A stretch of DNA of 64,000 nucleotides from NCBI GenBank assembly GCA_963827065.1, contig CAWGZM010000001.1, forward strand, positions 422,950 through 486,949. The letters are read 5' to 3'. The stretch is from JACVRW01 sp963827065. GTDB taxonomy: Bacteria > Actinomycetota > Thermoleophilia > Solirubrobacterales > Thermoleophilaceae. The notes beneath the pieces are model-generated. The model saw nothing but the letters and a program-made list of their open reading frames with translations, did not search any database and had not been told where the DNA came from. A program made the position numbers and the translations under genes. Of the stretch, positions 1 to 7,913 are shown piece by piece. Numbering within the stretch: position 1 is the first letter of the stretch; the number at the start of each line of letters is the position of its first letter.

Positions 1-1
1 G

Positions 2-622
2 GCCGGGACGGCGCAACGTCCGCTGCGACTCACCGACACGTTCTTCACGGTGGTCGCCGCGGGTGACGTCGTGTCCCCGGACATCCTCAGCAACGCGCCT
101 CCGGGGGGCAGCAGCTACTCGATCTCGGATCTGTTCTCCGAGATCCAGCAGCTCGCGAACCCGGTGCCGGCGCAGGGCAACGCGCTCGTCCGCCAAGTCG
201 AGGACGTCGAAGGGTTCGGGCGCCAGAAGGTGGCCCGCGCCCGGCTGGCGGTGGACAACGCACTGAGGCTCGTCGCGGAGGAGATGTTGTCCGCGAGCTA
301 CTGGATGGAGATCCGCAAGGCACAGAAGCCCGACCGCTCGTTCAGCGTGGCGCCCGCCGCCGCCCTGACCGCGCTGCGGACAGTCGTCCCGTGGCAGCAA
401 ATCAACCGCCCCGAGATCCCGACGGCCGAGCTGGTCCACGCGTTCATGCTCGGCACTTCCGCGTCCACGTTCATGGGCAGGGATGCCGACGATCCGCGTC
501 TCCGCGCGGCAACCAAGCGCGCGGCCCGCAAGGTAGGGAGCAACCGCCGCAGGGCTCGCGGCACTCGCCGGGTCCTGAGGCTGCAGGCGTCAGAGCCGGC
601 CATCGCCGGTCGCAGGCCGTAG
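2..622 (+). CDS. Hypothetical protein, 5'-truncated by window edge
   Basis: The reading frame is open from base 2 and ends at TAG 620-622; a GTG at 50 is an internal start candidate, but coding-like sequence continues upstream of it, so the true start is probably outside the window. I do not recognise the family. The visible ~206 residues are mixed-charge and soluble-looking, with no membrane segment. The C-terminal ~40 residues are very rich in Arg and Ala, suggesting a disordered basic tail. It converges on the flavoprotein gene at 672, with a strong hairpin between them. Function unknown. Confidence 0.55.
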   Translation, partial: AGTAQRPLRLTDTFFTVVAAGDVVSPDILSNAPPGGSSYSISDLFSEIQQLANPVPAQGNALVRQVEDVEGFGRQKVARARLAVDNALRLVAEEMLSASYWMEIRKAQKPDRSFSVAPAAALTALRTVVPWQQINRPEIPTAELVHAFMLGTSASTFMGRDADDPRLRAATKRAARKVGSNRRRARGTRRVLRLQASEPAIAGRRP

Positions 623-635
623 GTAAGAGGATGGG

Positions 636-661
636 CTGCCCCCCGGTTCGCCGGGGGGCAG
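636..661. terminator. Bidirectional hairpin terminator between convergent genes
   Basis: A perfect 11-bp stem (CTGCCCCCCGG / CCGGGGGGCAG) with a TTCG tetraloop lies between two convergent stop codons (622 and 672). The position fits a shared terminator. There is no clear U-run on either side, so it is a strong hairpin rather than a textbook intrinsic terminator. Confidence 0.7.
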
Positions 662-671
662 TTCCGCCTGC

Positions 672-1931
672 TCAGCTCCAGGGATAGGGGCTGTTCGAGA
701 CGGGGTGCAGGTCGCCGCTCGCGAAGCGCTCGTAGCGGAAGGGATGCAAGAGCGACGAGTGCTCGCCCGTCACGACGCGCGCTATCTCCTTGCCCACGGC
801 GATCATCTTGTAGCCGTGGTTCGAGTCGGCGGCCATGAACACGTTCGGGCGCATGTAGTCGAACACCGGGAAGTTGTCGGCCGTGAACGCCCCCACCCCG
901 CCCGAGCGGACCTGGCGGTACTTCGGCCGTGAGCCCTCGAAGCGCTCCATGCAGTGCGAGAGTGCGGCGCACCAGAGATCGGGGAAACCCTCCTCGACCG
1001 TGCCGGTTGGGTAGGGGTCGACGTCGAACTCGTGGCCCTTGGGGAGCGGCGAGGCGCCGCCCTGGACCGAGTGCTTGTCCTGCTTGAAGTAGATCCCCCA
1101 CTGCTCGTCCGTCACGCGCTCGCCGTCATCGGCGTGAAGCGGCGCGGTCGAGTCGACGTGCAGCACCGGCGGCAGCGAGCCGTCAGCCGTGACGAACACG
1201 CTCGGGTCGACGTCGATCTCGCCCTCCTGGAGGTACCAGTAGGTCCACATCTCGCGCTCGGCGCCGGCGACCTCGAGCCGCCGCGGCAGGCCGAGCTCGT
1301 CCCACAGGCCCGCCACCCAGGGCCCGACCGCCACGATCACCTGCTCGGGGGCAATCGGGCCGGCGCTCGTGTCGACGCGCGTGACGGCGCCCGAGCCGTC
1401 GAGCTCGAAGCCTGTTACCCCGACGCCCTCCTCGATGGACGCGCCCGCGGCACGCGCCTTCGACGCCAGCCCCAGCATCGAGTCCCGGTTGAAGGCGAAG
1501 CCACCCTGGTGCTCGTGCAGGCAGACGCTCAGCCCGGGCGCCCGCCAGTCGGGGAAGAGCGCGCGCATGTGGGCGGCCACCTCGGCCTCGCCCATGACGA
1601 GCTCGGACTCGTAGCCGATCCGCTGCTGGCGCTCGAAGACCGTCGTGAGGTCGTCCTCCTGGGCGCCGTCGCCCAGCGCGATGTAGCCGGAGCCGTGGTA
1701 GGCGAACGTCTCGGGGTCGGACTCCCAGATCTCGACGCAGGCGGCCATCAGCTCCTGCATCGCCGGCTGAAAGTAGTTGTTGCGGATCACCCCGCAGGCG
1801 ATCCCGGACGCGCCCGCCGCGACGGAGGTCTTGTCGAGGACGAGCACCTCCTCGCCCTGCTCGGCCAGGTGCCAGGCGGTCGAGAGGCCGTGGACCCCGG
1901 CCCCTATGACCAGATAGGGAACCGAGCGCAT
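672..1931 (-). CDS. FAD-dependent oxidoreductase, DAO family (glycine/sarcosine oxidase-like)
   Basis: This 419-residue flavoprotein opens with a Rossmann FAD motif (VIGAGVHGLSTAWHLAEQG, residues ~8-26) followed by the family's acidic and GASG-type segments, and has the C-terminal DAO pattern SGGVGAFTADNFPVFD. Length and layout match monomeric sarcosine/glycine oxidase-type enzymes that oxidise secondary or primary amino acids at FAD. It is the last gene of the amine-oxidation run, starting 1 nt after the stop of the 142-residue gene (TGA-G-ATG), so it is probably co-transcribed. It is distinct from the soxB-like subunit at 9661-10878. The substrate cannot be read from sequence; an N-methylated amino acid is an inference from context. 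Confidence 0.85.
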   Translation of the reverse strand: MRSVPYLVIGAGVHGLSTAWHLAEQGEEVLVLDKTSVAAGASGIACGVIRNNYFQPAMQELMAACVEIWESDPETFAYHGSGYIALGDGAQEDDLTTVFERQQRIGYESELVMGEAEVAAHMRALFPDWRAPGLSVCLHEHQGGFAFNRDSMLGLASKARAAGASIEEGVGVTGFELDGSGAVTRVDTSAGPIAPEQVIVAVGPWVAGLWDELGLPRRLEVAGAEREMWTYWYLQEGEIDVDPSVFVTADGSLPPVLHVDSTAPLHADDGERVTDEQWGIYFKQDKHSVQGGASPLPKGHEFDVDPYPTGTVEEGFPDLWCAALSHCMERFEGSRPKYRQVRSGGVGAFTADNFPVFDYMRPNVFMAADSNHGYKMIAVGKEIARVVTGEHSSLLHPFRYERFASGDLHPVSNSPYPWS

Positions 1932-1932
1932 C

Positions 1933-2361
1933 TCAGTGAAGCGGAGGCTCCCAGCCCTCTAGCACGGGCGGGCGCCAGTTCTCTCCCACGGTCTTCGATC
2001 CCTCGACCCACGGCCCCAGCTCGGGCTGCGGGAACTTGCAGTGGGCCTGCTTGAGGCGGATGCCGTAGGAGTTGCCCGACCGCAGGTGGGCGATCAGCAC
2101 CTTGCGGGCTATCTCGTTCTCGTGGCCCTCGGGGATCGGGAAGTAGATCTTGAGGAAGGAGTTCGAGTAGCGGTCGAACACCGCCGGCATGCCCTCCTCC
2201 TCGAGCAGCTCGATGTCCTCGAGCCAGTTGATGTCCTGGCCCGGGGTCGCCGCCTCCAGGTCGATGTCCTCGACGAGGCCGATGTCTTCCTGGTATGGGA
2301 AGCGCTTGCCGGAGAGGAACTCGGCGTCGATCGAGACGATTTTCTGGGGCTCCGCGCTCAT
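1933..2361 (-). CDS. Small acidic protein of unknown function in the methylated-amine operon
   Basis: A 142-residue protein with no family I recognise. The start is ATG at 2361, chosen because ATGA (2358-2361) overlaps the stop of the upstream glxD-like gene, the same coupling used throughout this operon. The N-terminal ~60 residues are strongly acidic and contain similar segments (QEDIGLVEDIDLE, then NWLEDIELLEEEG). The C-terminal half looks folded (KIYFPIPEGHENEIARKVLI, one Cys ~108, several Trp). There is no signal peptide or membrane helix. Its placement between the glutamate-synthase-like genes and a flavoprotein suggests an accessory subunit or assembly factor of one of them; this is inference only. 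Confidence 0.8.
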   Translation of the reverse strand: MSAEPQKIVSIDAEFLSGKRFPYQEDIGLVEDIDLEAATPGQDINWLEDIELLEEEGMPAVFDRYSNSFLKIYFPIPEGHENEIARKVLIAHLRSGNSYGIRLKQAHCKFPQPELGPWVEGSKTVGENWRPPVLEGWEPPLH

Positions 2362-3794
2362 CGTTCCACTCGCTCCGGCGCGGGCAGCTCGTCGACCGGG
2401 TTCTCGAGGTAGCGGTCGAGCATCGTCTTGATCTCCTCGAGCGCGCGCGACTCGGACACGCCCGGGATGTAGTCGGTGCCGGCAAGCGGCACGCGCGCCA
2501 TTGCGGCGGCCTCGGTCGTGAGCGCGGCCAGGTCCTCCGGCTCGAGGCTGTGGATGTTCGTCTTGCCGCAGGCGCGAGCGAGCATCTGCACCTCGAGCGT
2601 GAGCGTGTGCAAGAAGTTGTAGACGCGGGTGGCCGCCTCCTCGACGTTGAGGCGCTTGCGCAGCTCCGGGTCCTGGGTGGTGATGCCGACGGGGCAGCGG
2701 CCGGTATGGCAGTGGTAGCACTGGCCGGCCGGCACGCCGATCGTGCCCTCGTAGTCGGTGACGCCGGGGATCTCCTTGTTGCAGTTGAGCGCCATCAGGG
2801 AGGAGTGGCCGATCGCCACCGCCGTGGCGCCGAGGGCGAGGCACTTGGCGATGTCGCCGCCGTTCCGGATTCCGCCCGCGACGACCAGGTCGATCTCGTC
2901 TGCGAGCCCCACGTCCTCGAGGGCGCGCCGTGCCTCGGGAATGGCCGCCATCAGCGGAATGCCGGTCTCCTCGGAGGCCACGTGCGGGCCCGCTCCGGTG
3001 CCGCCCTCGGCGCCGTCGAGGTAGATGATGTCCGGCCCGCACTTGGCCGCCATGCGCACGTCGTCGTAGACCCGCGCCGCGCCGAGCTTCAGCTGGATCG
3101 GGATCTCGTAGTTCGTCGCCTCACGCGTCTCCTGCACCTTCAGCGAGAGGTCGTCGGGCCCGAGCCAGTCGGGGTGGCGAGCCGGCGAGCGCTGATCGAT
3201 GCCGGCCGGCAGCGAGCGCATCTCGGCCACCTGCTCGGTCACCTTCTGGCCCATCAGATGGCCGCCCAGGCCGACCTTGCAGCCCTGCCCGATGAAGAAC
3301 TCGACGGCGTCGGCGAGCATCAGGTGATGCGGGTTGAAGCCGTAGCGGCTCTGGATGATCTGGTAGTACCACTTGGTCGAGAGGTCGCGCTCGGGCGGGA
3401 TCATCCCGCCCTCTCCGGAGCAGGTCGCGGAGCCCGCCATCGAGGCGCCCTTGGCCAGCGCCATCTTGGCCTCGATCGAGAGCGCCCCGAAGCTCATGCC
3501 CGTGATGTAGACGGGGATGTCGAGCTCGATCGGCTTCTTCGCGAAGCGCGCGCCGAGCACTGTCTTCGTCACGCACTTCTCGCGATAGCCCTCGATCACG
3601 AAGCGCGTGAGCGTGCCGGGCAGGAAGATCAGCTCGTCCCAGTGCGGGATCTTCTTGAACATCGAGAAGCCGCGCATCCGGTAGCGGCCGAGCTCGGCCT
3701 TCATGTGGATGTCGTCGATGACCTCGGGCGTGAAGATGTTCGAGCGCCCGAGGACCGTCCGGCGCGAGGGTGCGTTCTCGTCGGACGGGGCCAT
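2358..3794 (-). CDS. mgsC: FMN-binding glutamate synthase family protein (GlxD / MgsC-like)
   Basis: This 478-residue protein matches the FMN/Fe-S synthase domain of glutamate synthase as a stand-alone chain. It has the FMN-barrel signature GMSFGALSIEAKMALAKGA, substrate-loop GAEGGTGAGP, a GGIRNGGDIAKCLALGA phosphate-binding stretch, and CYHCHTGRCPVG, whose three cysteines suit a 3Fe-4S cluster. The start is ATG 3794, sharing its A with the TGA of the preceding gene; a longer upstream frame is low-complexity Arg-rich shadow. With glxB and glxC it forms the MgsABC trio of N-methylglutamate synthase, or the related GlxBCD set of unproven function in rhizobia. The symbol rests on gene context (adjacent gmaS and sox-like genes). 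Confidence 0.85.
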   Translation of the reverse strand: MAPSDENAPSRRTVLGRSNIFTPEVIDDIHMKAELGRYRMRGFSMFKKIPHWDELIFLPGTLTRFVIEGYREKCVTKTVLGARFAKKPIELDIPVYITGMSFGALSIEAKMALAKGASMAGSATCSGEGGMIPPERDLSTKWYYQIIQSRYGFNPHHLMLADAVEFFIGQGCKVGLGGHLMGQKVTEQVAEMRSLPAGIDQRSPARHPDWLGPDDLSLKVQETREATNYEIPIQLKLGAARVYDDVRMAAKCGPDIIYLDGAEGGTGAGPHVASEETGIPLMAAIPEARRALEDVGLADEIDLVVAGGIRNGGDIAKCLALGATAVAIGHSSLMALNCNKEIPGVTDYEGTIGVPAGQCYHCHTGRCPVGITTQDPELRKRLNVEEAATRVYNFLHTLTLEVQMLARACGKTNIHSLEPEDLAALTTEAAAMARVPLAGTDYIPGVSESRALEEIKTMLDRYLENPVDELPAPERVER

Positions 3795-4564
3795 CACAGC
3801 ACCAGCTTCCTCTCGCTCGGCTCGAGGCTGTCGTAGTTGTAGAGCTTCTTGCCGCACACGAACTTCTTCAGCTCGGGCGGCTCGCCGAGGCCGTAGATCC
3901 CGAACTTGCGCTTGATCAGCTCGGTGTCGGCGTCGGTCCACTCGCCCTCGACGCAGTCGATGCCGAGCGAGGCGACCTTGCCGCCGACGTAGAGCGTGCC
4001 GTCGTACATCGAGTCGCCGAGCCCGTGGCCGACGTCGCCGAGGATGATCTGGCGGCCGCGCTGCATCATGAAGCCGGTCATCGAGCCGGCGCTGCCCATC
4101 ACGATGATGGTGCCGCCCTTCTGGTCGATGCCGGTGCGGGCGCCCACCTGGCCCTTCACGACCAGGTCGCCGCCGCGCAGCGCCGCGCCGGCCAGCGAGC
4201 CGGCGTTTGACTCGATCACGACGACCCCGGACATCATGTTCTCGGCGACCGACCAGCCCACGCGGCCGTGGATCTGCACCTCGGGGCCGTCGATCAGCCC
4301 GCAGCCGAAATAGCCGAGGCTGCCCTCGAAGGTGATCCGGCAGCGCGTCAGGATGCCGACGCCGAGCGAGTGGCGCGCGCTCGGATTGAGAATCGTCACG
4401 TCCCTGACGCCCTGGTCGTAGACGAGCCAGCGCAGCTCCGCGTTGATCTTGCGAGTGGACAGCTCGCGCGCCTCAATCACCGCGCGCTCGCCGTCGATCT
4501 CCGAGACCTTCGGGATCGTGCCGTCGAGCTCGACGAGCCCGCGCGCGTCGTAGGTGGCCGTCAC
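3794..4564 (-). CDS. mgsB: GltB3/GXGXG-domain protein (GlxC / MgsB-like)
   Basis: About 256 residues matching the C-terminal right-handed beta-helix (GXGXG) domain of glutamate synthase as a separate protein. Regular glycine turns are visible, for example GGDLVVKGQVGARTGIDQKG and GDVGHGLGDSMYDGTLYVGG. In glutamate synthases this domain is structural, holding the amidotransferase and FMN domains together. I prefer the GTG at 4564, which gives a GTGA overlap with the glxB stop; a TTG at 4573 is the alternative. The trio's usual order (amidotransferase, beta-helix, FMN domain) is preserved. Confidence 0.82.
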   Translation of the reverse strand: MTATYDARGLVELDGTIPKVSEIDGERAVIEARELSTRKINAELRWLVYDQGVRDVTILNPSARHSLGVGILTRCRITFEGSLGYFGCGLIDGPEVQIHGRVGWSVAENMMSGVVVIESNAGSLAGAALRGGDLVVKGQVGARTGIDQKGGTIIVMGSAGSMTGFMMQRGRQIILGDVGHGLGDSMYDGTLYVGGKVASLGIDCVEGEWTDADTELIKRKFGIYGLGEPPELKKFVCGKKLYNYDSLEPSERKLVL

Positions 4565-5499
4565 CTCGTCCAAACCATCACCGCGCCCTCGTAGGGGTCG
4601 TAGGTCTCGATCTCGCGGTCGACCACCTTGCGGATCGCGATCTCCTCGGAGGCGAGCGCGACGATGTCATCCGACTCGTAGAGCACCAGCGGCTTGGCCC
4701 CGAGCTCGTCCTTGGCCACGCCGAGCGCGTCCTCGGTCACGCAGAGGTAGGTGAAGACGCCGTCCAGCTCACCAAGGCTGCGGCGCATCGAGTCCTCGAG
4801 CGAGTCGCCCTGCGCCATCCGCTCGGCCAGGTAGACGGCGATGATCTCGGAGTCGCACTCGCTCTGGAAGCGGTGACCGGCGCGCTCGAGGCGGCGCCGC
4901 CACTGGTGGTAGTTGGTCAGCTGGCCGTTGTGCACCACGGCCACGTCGGGGAACGGATAGGCCCAGTAGGGATGGGCGTTGGCGATGTCGACGTCGGACT
5001 CCGTGGCCATGCGCGCGTGGCCGATCGCGTGGGTACCGATGAAGGAGTCGAGCTTGTAGTCGGCCGCCACGGTGTCGGCATCGCCGAGGTCCTTGATGAT
5101 CTCGAGCGAGCGGCCCAGCGAGAGCACTTCGGTGTCGCGCACGTCCTCGACGTAGTCGGCGAGCTGCTTGAGGTCGCCGTCAAAGCCGAAGGCGACCGTC
5201 AGCGCGTGCTGCGAAGTGGTTGCGTCGATCGAGCTGATCGCGGCCCCTGACGCCGTCATGCGGCTCTCGATGTCCGCCCGCTGGCGATTCAGTCGCTCGG
5301 CGAAGTCGAACTCCTGGTGCCCGTTCGACTCCGCCAGCTTCACGTGCATCACGTAGCCCTCGGCCTCGGGCCTGTAGAGCGCGTAGCCGGTCGAGTCCGG
5401 GCCGCGGTGCTTCATCGCCTGCAGCATCGCGGTCATGTCCGCGCCGACCCGGTGCTCACCGCCCCCGTTGCGGTAGATGATCCCAGCGATCCCGCACAT
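4561..5499 (-). CDS. mgsA: Class II glutamine amidotransferase (GlxB / MgsA-like)
   Basis: A 312-residue N-terminal-nucleophile amidotransferase: it begins MCGIAGIIY, so Cys2 would be the catalytic nucleophile after Met removal, and it has RGPDSTGYAL, the IGHARMATES segment and VVHNGQLTNY typical of class II glutaminase sites. In glutamate synthases this domain releases ammonia from Gln. In the N-methylglutamate pathway the homologue is thought to act on gamma-glutamylmethylamide, passing methylamine to the synthase. Start ATG 5499 lies 13 nt after the gmaS stop. There is no asparagine-synthase or phosphosugar-isomerase domain attached, which rules out AsnB and GlmS. Confidence 0.85.
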   Translation of the reverse strand: MCGIAGIIYRNGGGEHRVGADMTAMLQAMKHRGPDSTGYALYRPEAEGYVMHVKLAESNGHQEFDFAERLNRQRADIESRMTASGAAISSIDATTSQHALTVAFGFDGDLKQLADYVEDVRDTEVLSLGRSLEIIKDLGDADTVAADYKLDSFIGTHAIGHARMATESDVDIANAHPYWAYPFPDVAVVHNGQLTNYHQWRRRLERAGHRFQSECDSEIIAVYLAERMAQGDSLEDSMRRSLGELDGVFTYLCVTEDALGVAKDELGAKPLVLYESDDIVALASEEIAIRKVVDREIETYDPYEGAVMVWTR

Positions 5500-5512
5500 G
5501 GCTCGACCCCCG

Positions 5513-6976
5513 CTAGGGGAGGACCTCCAGGTACTCCTCCTGCTCCCAGTCGGTCACGGCCGCGAGGTAGCGCTCCCACTCGTCGCGCTTGTAGTGCTCG
5601 AAGACCTTGTAGAGGCGGCCCGGCATGGCGCCGAGAACGACATCGTCCTTGGCGAGCGCGTCGAGCGCGGCGCCGAGCGAGTCGGGCACCTTCTCTATGT
5701 CCTCGCCCGCCTGCAGCAGGTCATATGTATTGCCGGTCTGCGGCGGGCCCGGATCGCTCTCGTTGCGGATGCCGTCGAGGCCCGCCACCAGCAGCGAGGC
5801 CACCGTCAGGTAGGGGTTGCAGGACGAGTCGACGCCGCGGTACTCGAAGCGGCCGCCGGAGGCGACACGCACCGTGCAGGTGCGGTTCTGCCAGCCCCAG
5901 TTCTTGTAGACGGGCGCCCAGAAGCCCCGGTCCCACATGCGGCAGTAGGAGTTGACCGTCGGGTTCCCCACGCACATGAGCGCGCCGAAGTGGTCGAGCA
6001 TGCCACCAAGGAAGCGGCGCGCGGTGTCGGATAGCTGCGCGGGGCCGTCCGGGTCATGGAAGACGTTGTTGCCGTCCTCGTCCATGAGCGTGAAGTGGTG
6101 GTGATGGCCGTTGGCCGAAACGCCGGTGAAGGGTTTGGGCATGAAGGTGCCGAGCAGCCCGTGCTTGCGACCCACCGCGGCGATGATCTGCCGGTAGGTC
6201 GTGATGTTGTCGGCCGTCTTGACCGGGCGATCGAAGCGGAAGTTGAGCTCGAGCTGGCCGGGCGCGTCCTCGTGGTCGCCGTAGCTCATGTCGAGGCCGA
6301 GCGCCTGCCCGTATTCGATCACGTCGAGCAGCACCGGACGCAGCTCCTCGAACTGGTGGATGTGGTAGCAGTAGGGCTTCGTGACGCCGTCGGCGGAGCC
6401 GTCCTCGCCGCGCCTCAGCCACATCATCTCGGGCTCGATGCCGATCAGGAAGCTGTAGCCGAGCTCCTGCTCGAACTCGTTGACGACGCGCTTCAGGTTC
6501 TGGCGCGGGTCGGCGTCGAGCAGTTCGCCGGTCTCGGTGTCGTAGCAATCGCAGTAGACGCGCGCCACGCGAGGGTCCCAGGGCAGCACGGCGAAGGTGT
6601 CGAGATCGGCGATCGCCGCGAGCTCGGACTCCTCCGGGCCGAAGCCGATGTAGTTGCCGTCGCGGTCGGTGAACAGGTTCGCCGTCGCGCCGTACACGAG
6701 CTGGTAGCCCCTCTCGGCGACCTGCGGGAAGAAGTCCGCCACCACGCCCTTGCCCATCACGCGGCCGGTGATGGAGACCTGCTGGAAGAAGACGTACTTG
6801 ATCCCCTGCTCCTGGATGCGGCGGGTGATCTCCTCGATCCGCTCACGCCGGCCCGGGGCGTTGCGGGCCTCCTCAAGCGTCGCGGGCGGCAGCGTCGTCC
6901 GGGGCGTCTCGAGGACCGTGCTGACGGTGCCGCCGAAGGTCGGGGCGGCGCCGTTGACGGTGACGCTGTCGCTCAT
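5513..6976 (-). CDS. gmaS: Glutamine synthetase-like ligase, gamma-glutamylmethylamide synthetase (GmaS/GlnT type)
   Basis: This 487-residue protein has glutamine-synthetase catalytic blocks: IGIEPEMMWLRR (metal-binding Glu), GQLELNFRFD, NGHHHHFTLMDE in place of the usual NGSGMHxH, and RVASGGRFEYRGVDSSCNPYL with the active-site Arg/Glu/Arg set. The overall pattern is that of the GlnT/type III-annotated group to which GmaS belongs, rather than housekeeping GlnA. GmaS joins methylamine to glutamate using ATP. It carries an ~45-residue N-terminal extension. A GGAGGT ribosome-binding site sits 6 nt before ATG 6976. Context (three mgs-like genes downstream, sox-like genes upstream) makes methylamine the likely amine; ammonia or another amine is not excluded. 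Confidence 0.8.
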   Translation of the reverse strand: MSDSVTVNGAAPTFGGTVSTVLETPRTTLPPATLEEARNAPGRRERIEEITRRIQEQGIKYVFFQQVSITGRVMGKGVVADFFPQVAERGYQLVYGATANLFTDRDGNYIGFGPEESELAAIADLDTFAVLPWDPRVARVYCDCYDTETGELLDADPRQNLKRVVNEFEQELGYSFLIGIEPEMMWLRRGEDGSADGVTKPYCYHIHQFEELRPVLLDVIEYGQALGLDMSYGDHEDAPGQLELNFRFDRPVKTADNITTYRQIIAAVGRKHGLLGTFMPKPFTGVSANGHHHHFTLMDEDGNNVFHDPDGPAQLSDTARRFLGGMLDHFGALMCVGNPTVNSYCRMWDRGFWAPVYKNWGWQNRTCTVRVASGGRFEYRGVDSSCNPYLTVASLLVAGLDGIRNESDPGPPQTGNTYDLLQAGEDIEKVPDSLGAALDALAKDDVVLGAMPGRLYKVFEHYKRDEWERYLAAVTDWEQEEYLEVLP

Positions 6977-7033
6977 GCATCTACCTCCGGGAGTTCGGTC
7001 GCTGGGCCGGGGCCGGCTGCCCGGCGCGCGGCG

Positions 7034-7061
7034 ACTATATCACCGCTTTGAGCAAATTTGT
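7034..7061 (-). promoter_or_regulatory. Putative internal promoter and operator before gmaS
   Basis: On the minus strand an extended -10 element (TGA then TATAGT, 7034-7042) lies in the 114-nt gap between gntR and gmaS. Just upstream is ACAAATTTGCTCAAA (7047-7061), which contains the palindrome CAAATTTG and the dyad TTTGAGCAAA. The 15-mer resembles ACCAATTTGTTTAAG at the soxD promoter, so it may be the binding site of the adjacent GntR regulator. AT-rich sequence is rare in this window, which makes the coincidence more notable. Confidence 0.45.
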
Positions 7062-7090
7062 ATATCCGCTCGGCTGCCGCTTTCGGCGGT

Positions 7091-7912
7091 TCAGGCGCGC
7101 GAGTTTCGTGCGATCGCAGGCACCGGCGGCAGGTCCTCTAGCCAGCGCATCACGTGCAGGTCGATGCTGCGCGGGATGAAGATATCGGTCGAGTGCATGA
7201 CCGGCGTGCCCTCCGCCGTCGAGGTCACGTGGTCGATCTCGAGCGCCGCGACGGTCTCGTCCACGCCGAGCGCGCGACCGACGCGGTCGCGCTTCGTGAG
7301 CAGGCGCGCCGTGATGTGCGCGCGCGTGTAGGCGACCGGGACGCCCTGGCCGAGCAGCACGTCGAGGACCATCTCCCCGCGCTCGAGCGCCTGGCGCGTG
7401 CGGGCCGCGGTCGGCAGCTCGATGTCGGGATCGACGACGTCGCGCATCCAGGCGCCGGGGCGGCCGTCCATCAGCAGGACGCGCGTGACAGTGCTGGCCT
7501 CGGCATCCGCTTCGAGGCCGAACAGCTCGCCGAGCTCGGGGCCGAGCCGGCGGCTCTCCAACTCGAGCTCGCCGAGCTCGAGCTTCACGCCGCGCTGGCG
7601 CGCGAGCTCGCTGTAGGAGATGAGCCGCTCGAGGCCCTCGTCGAGGCTCGTCCCGGTCGAGCGCCCGACGTACGTGCCGCTCCCCTGCCGGCGCACGATC
7701 TCGCCGCTCTCCTCGAGCCGCTGCAGCGCCGTGCGCAGGGTGCCGCGCGAGATCCCCAGCTGACCGGAGAGCTCCTGCTCCGGCGGCAGGCGCTCCCCAG
7801 CGCGGTGGCGCCCGGTGGCGAGCCAGGTACGCAGCGCCTCCTCGGCGATGTCGACGAGGGACGGCTTGCCCGGACGGCCGGGCGCACCCGCTGGTTCCGC
7901 GCGCGCACTCAC
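7091..7912 (-). CDS. GntR-family transcriptional regulator, HutC/UTRA subfamily
   Basis: A 273-residue regulator: winged helix-turn-helix at ~18-85 (LPPEQELSGQLGISRGTLRTAL, with the invariant-looking RQGSGTYV wing), then a UTRA ligand-binding domain (~105-260) as in HutC-type regulators. The start is GTG 7912, 1 nt after the stop of the formate-THF ligase gene. It sits in the middle of the methylated-amine operon, so it is the obvious candidate for its control, possibly sensing a pathway amino acid such as N-methylglutamate or gamma-glutamylmethylamide (inference). Candidate operators are the related motifs at 7047-7061 and 14822-14836. Confidence 0.88.
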   Translation of the reverse strand: MSARAEPAGAPGRPGKPSLVDIAEEALRTWLATGRHRAGERLPPEQELSGQLGISRGTLRTALQRLEESGEIVRRQGSGTYVGRSTGTSLDEGLERLISYSELARQRGVKLELGELELESRRLGPELGELFGLEADAEASTVTRVLLMDGRPGAWMRDVVDPDIELPTAARTRQALERGEMVLDVLLGQGVPVAYTRAHITARLLTKRDRVGRALGVDETVAALEIDHVTSTAEGTPVMHSTDIFIPRSIDLHVMRWLEDLPPVPAIARNSRA

Positions 7913-7913
7913 C

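Noticed and set aside
2295..3836. 513-residue plus-strand open frame opposite glxD
   Set aside because: No recognisable motif and typical antisense composition; the minus-strand glutamate synthase family protein explains the region.
5513..6976. Housekeeping glutamine synthetase GlnA
   Set aside because: The NGHHHH block, N-terminal extension and operon context fit the GmaS/GlnT group better.
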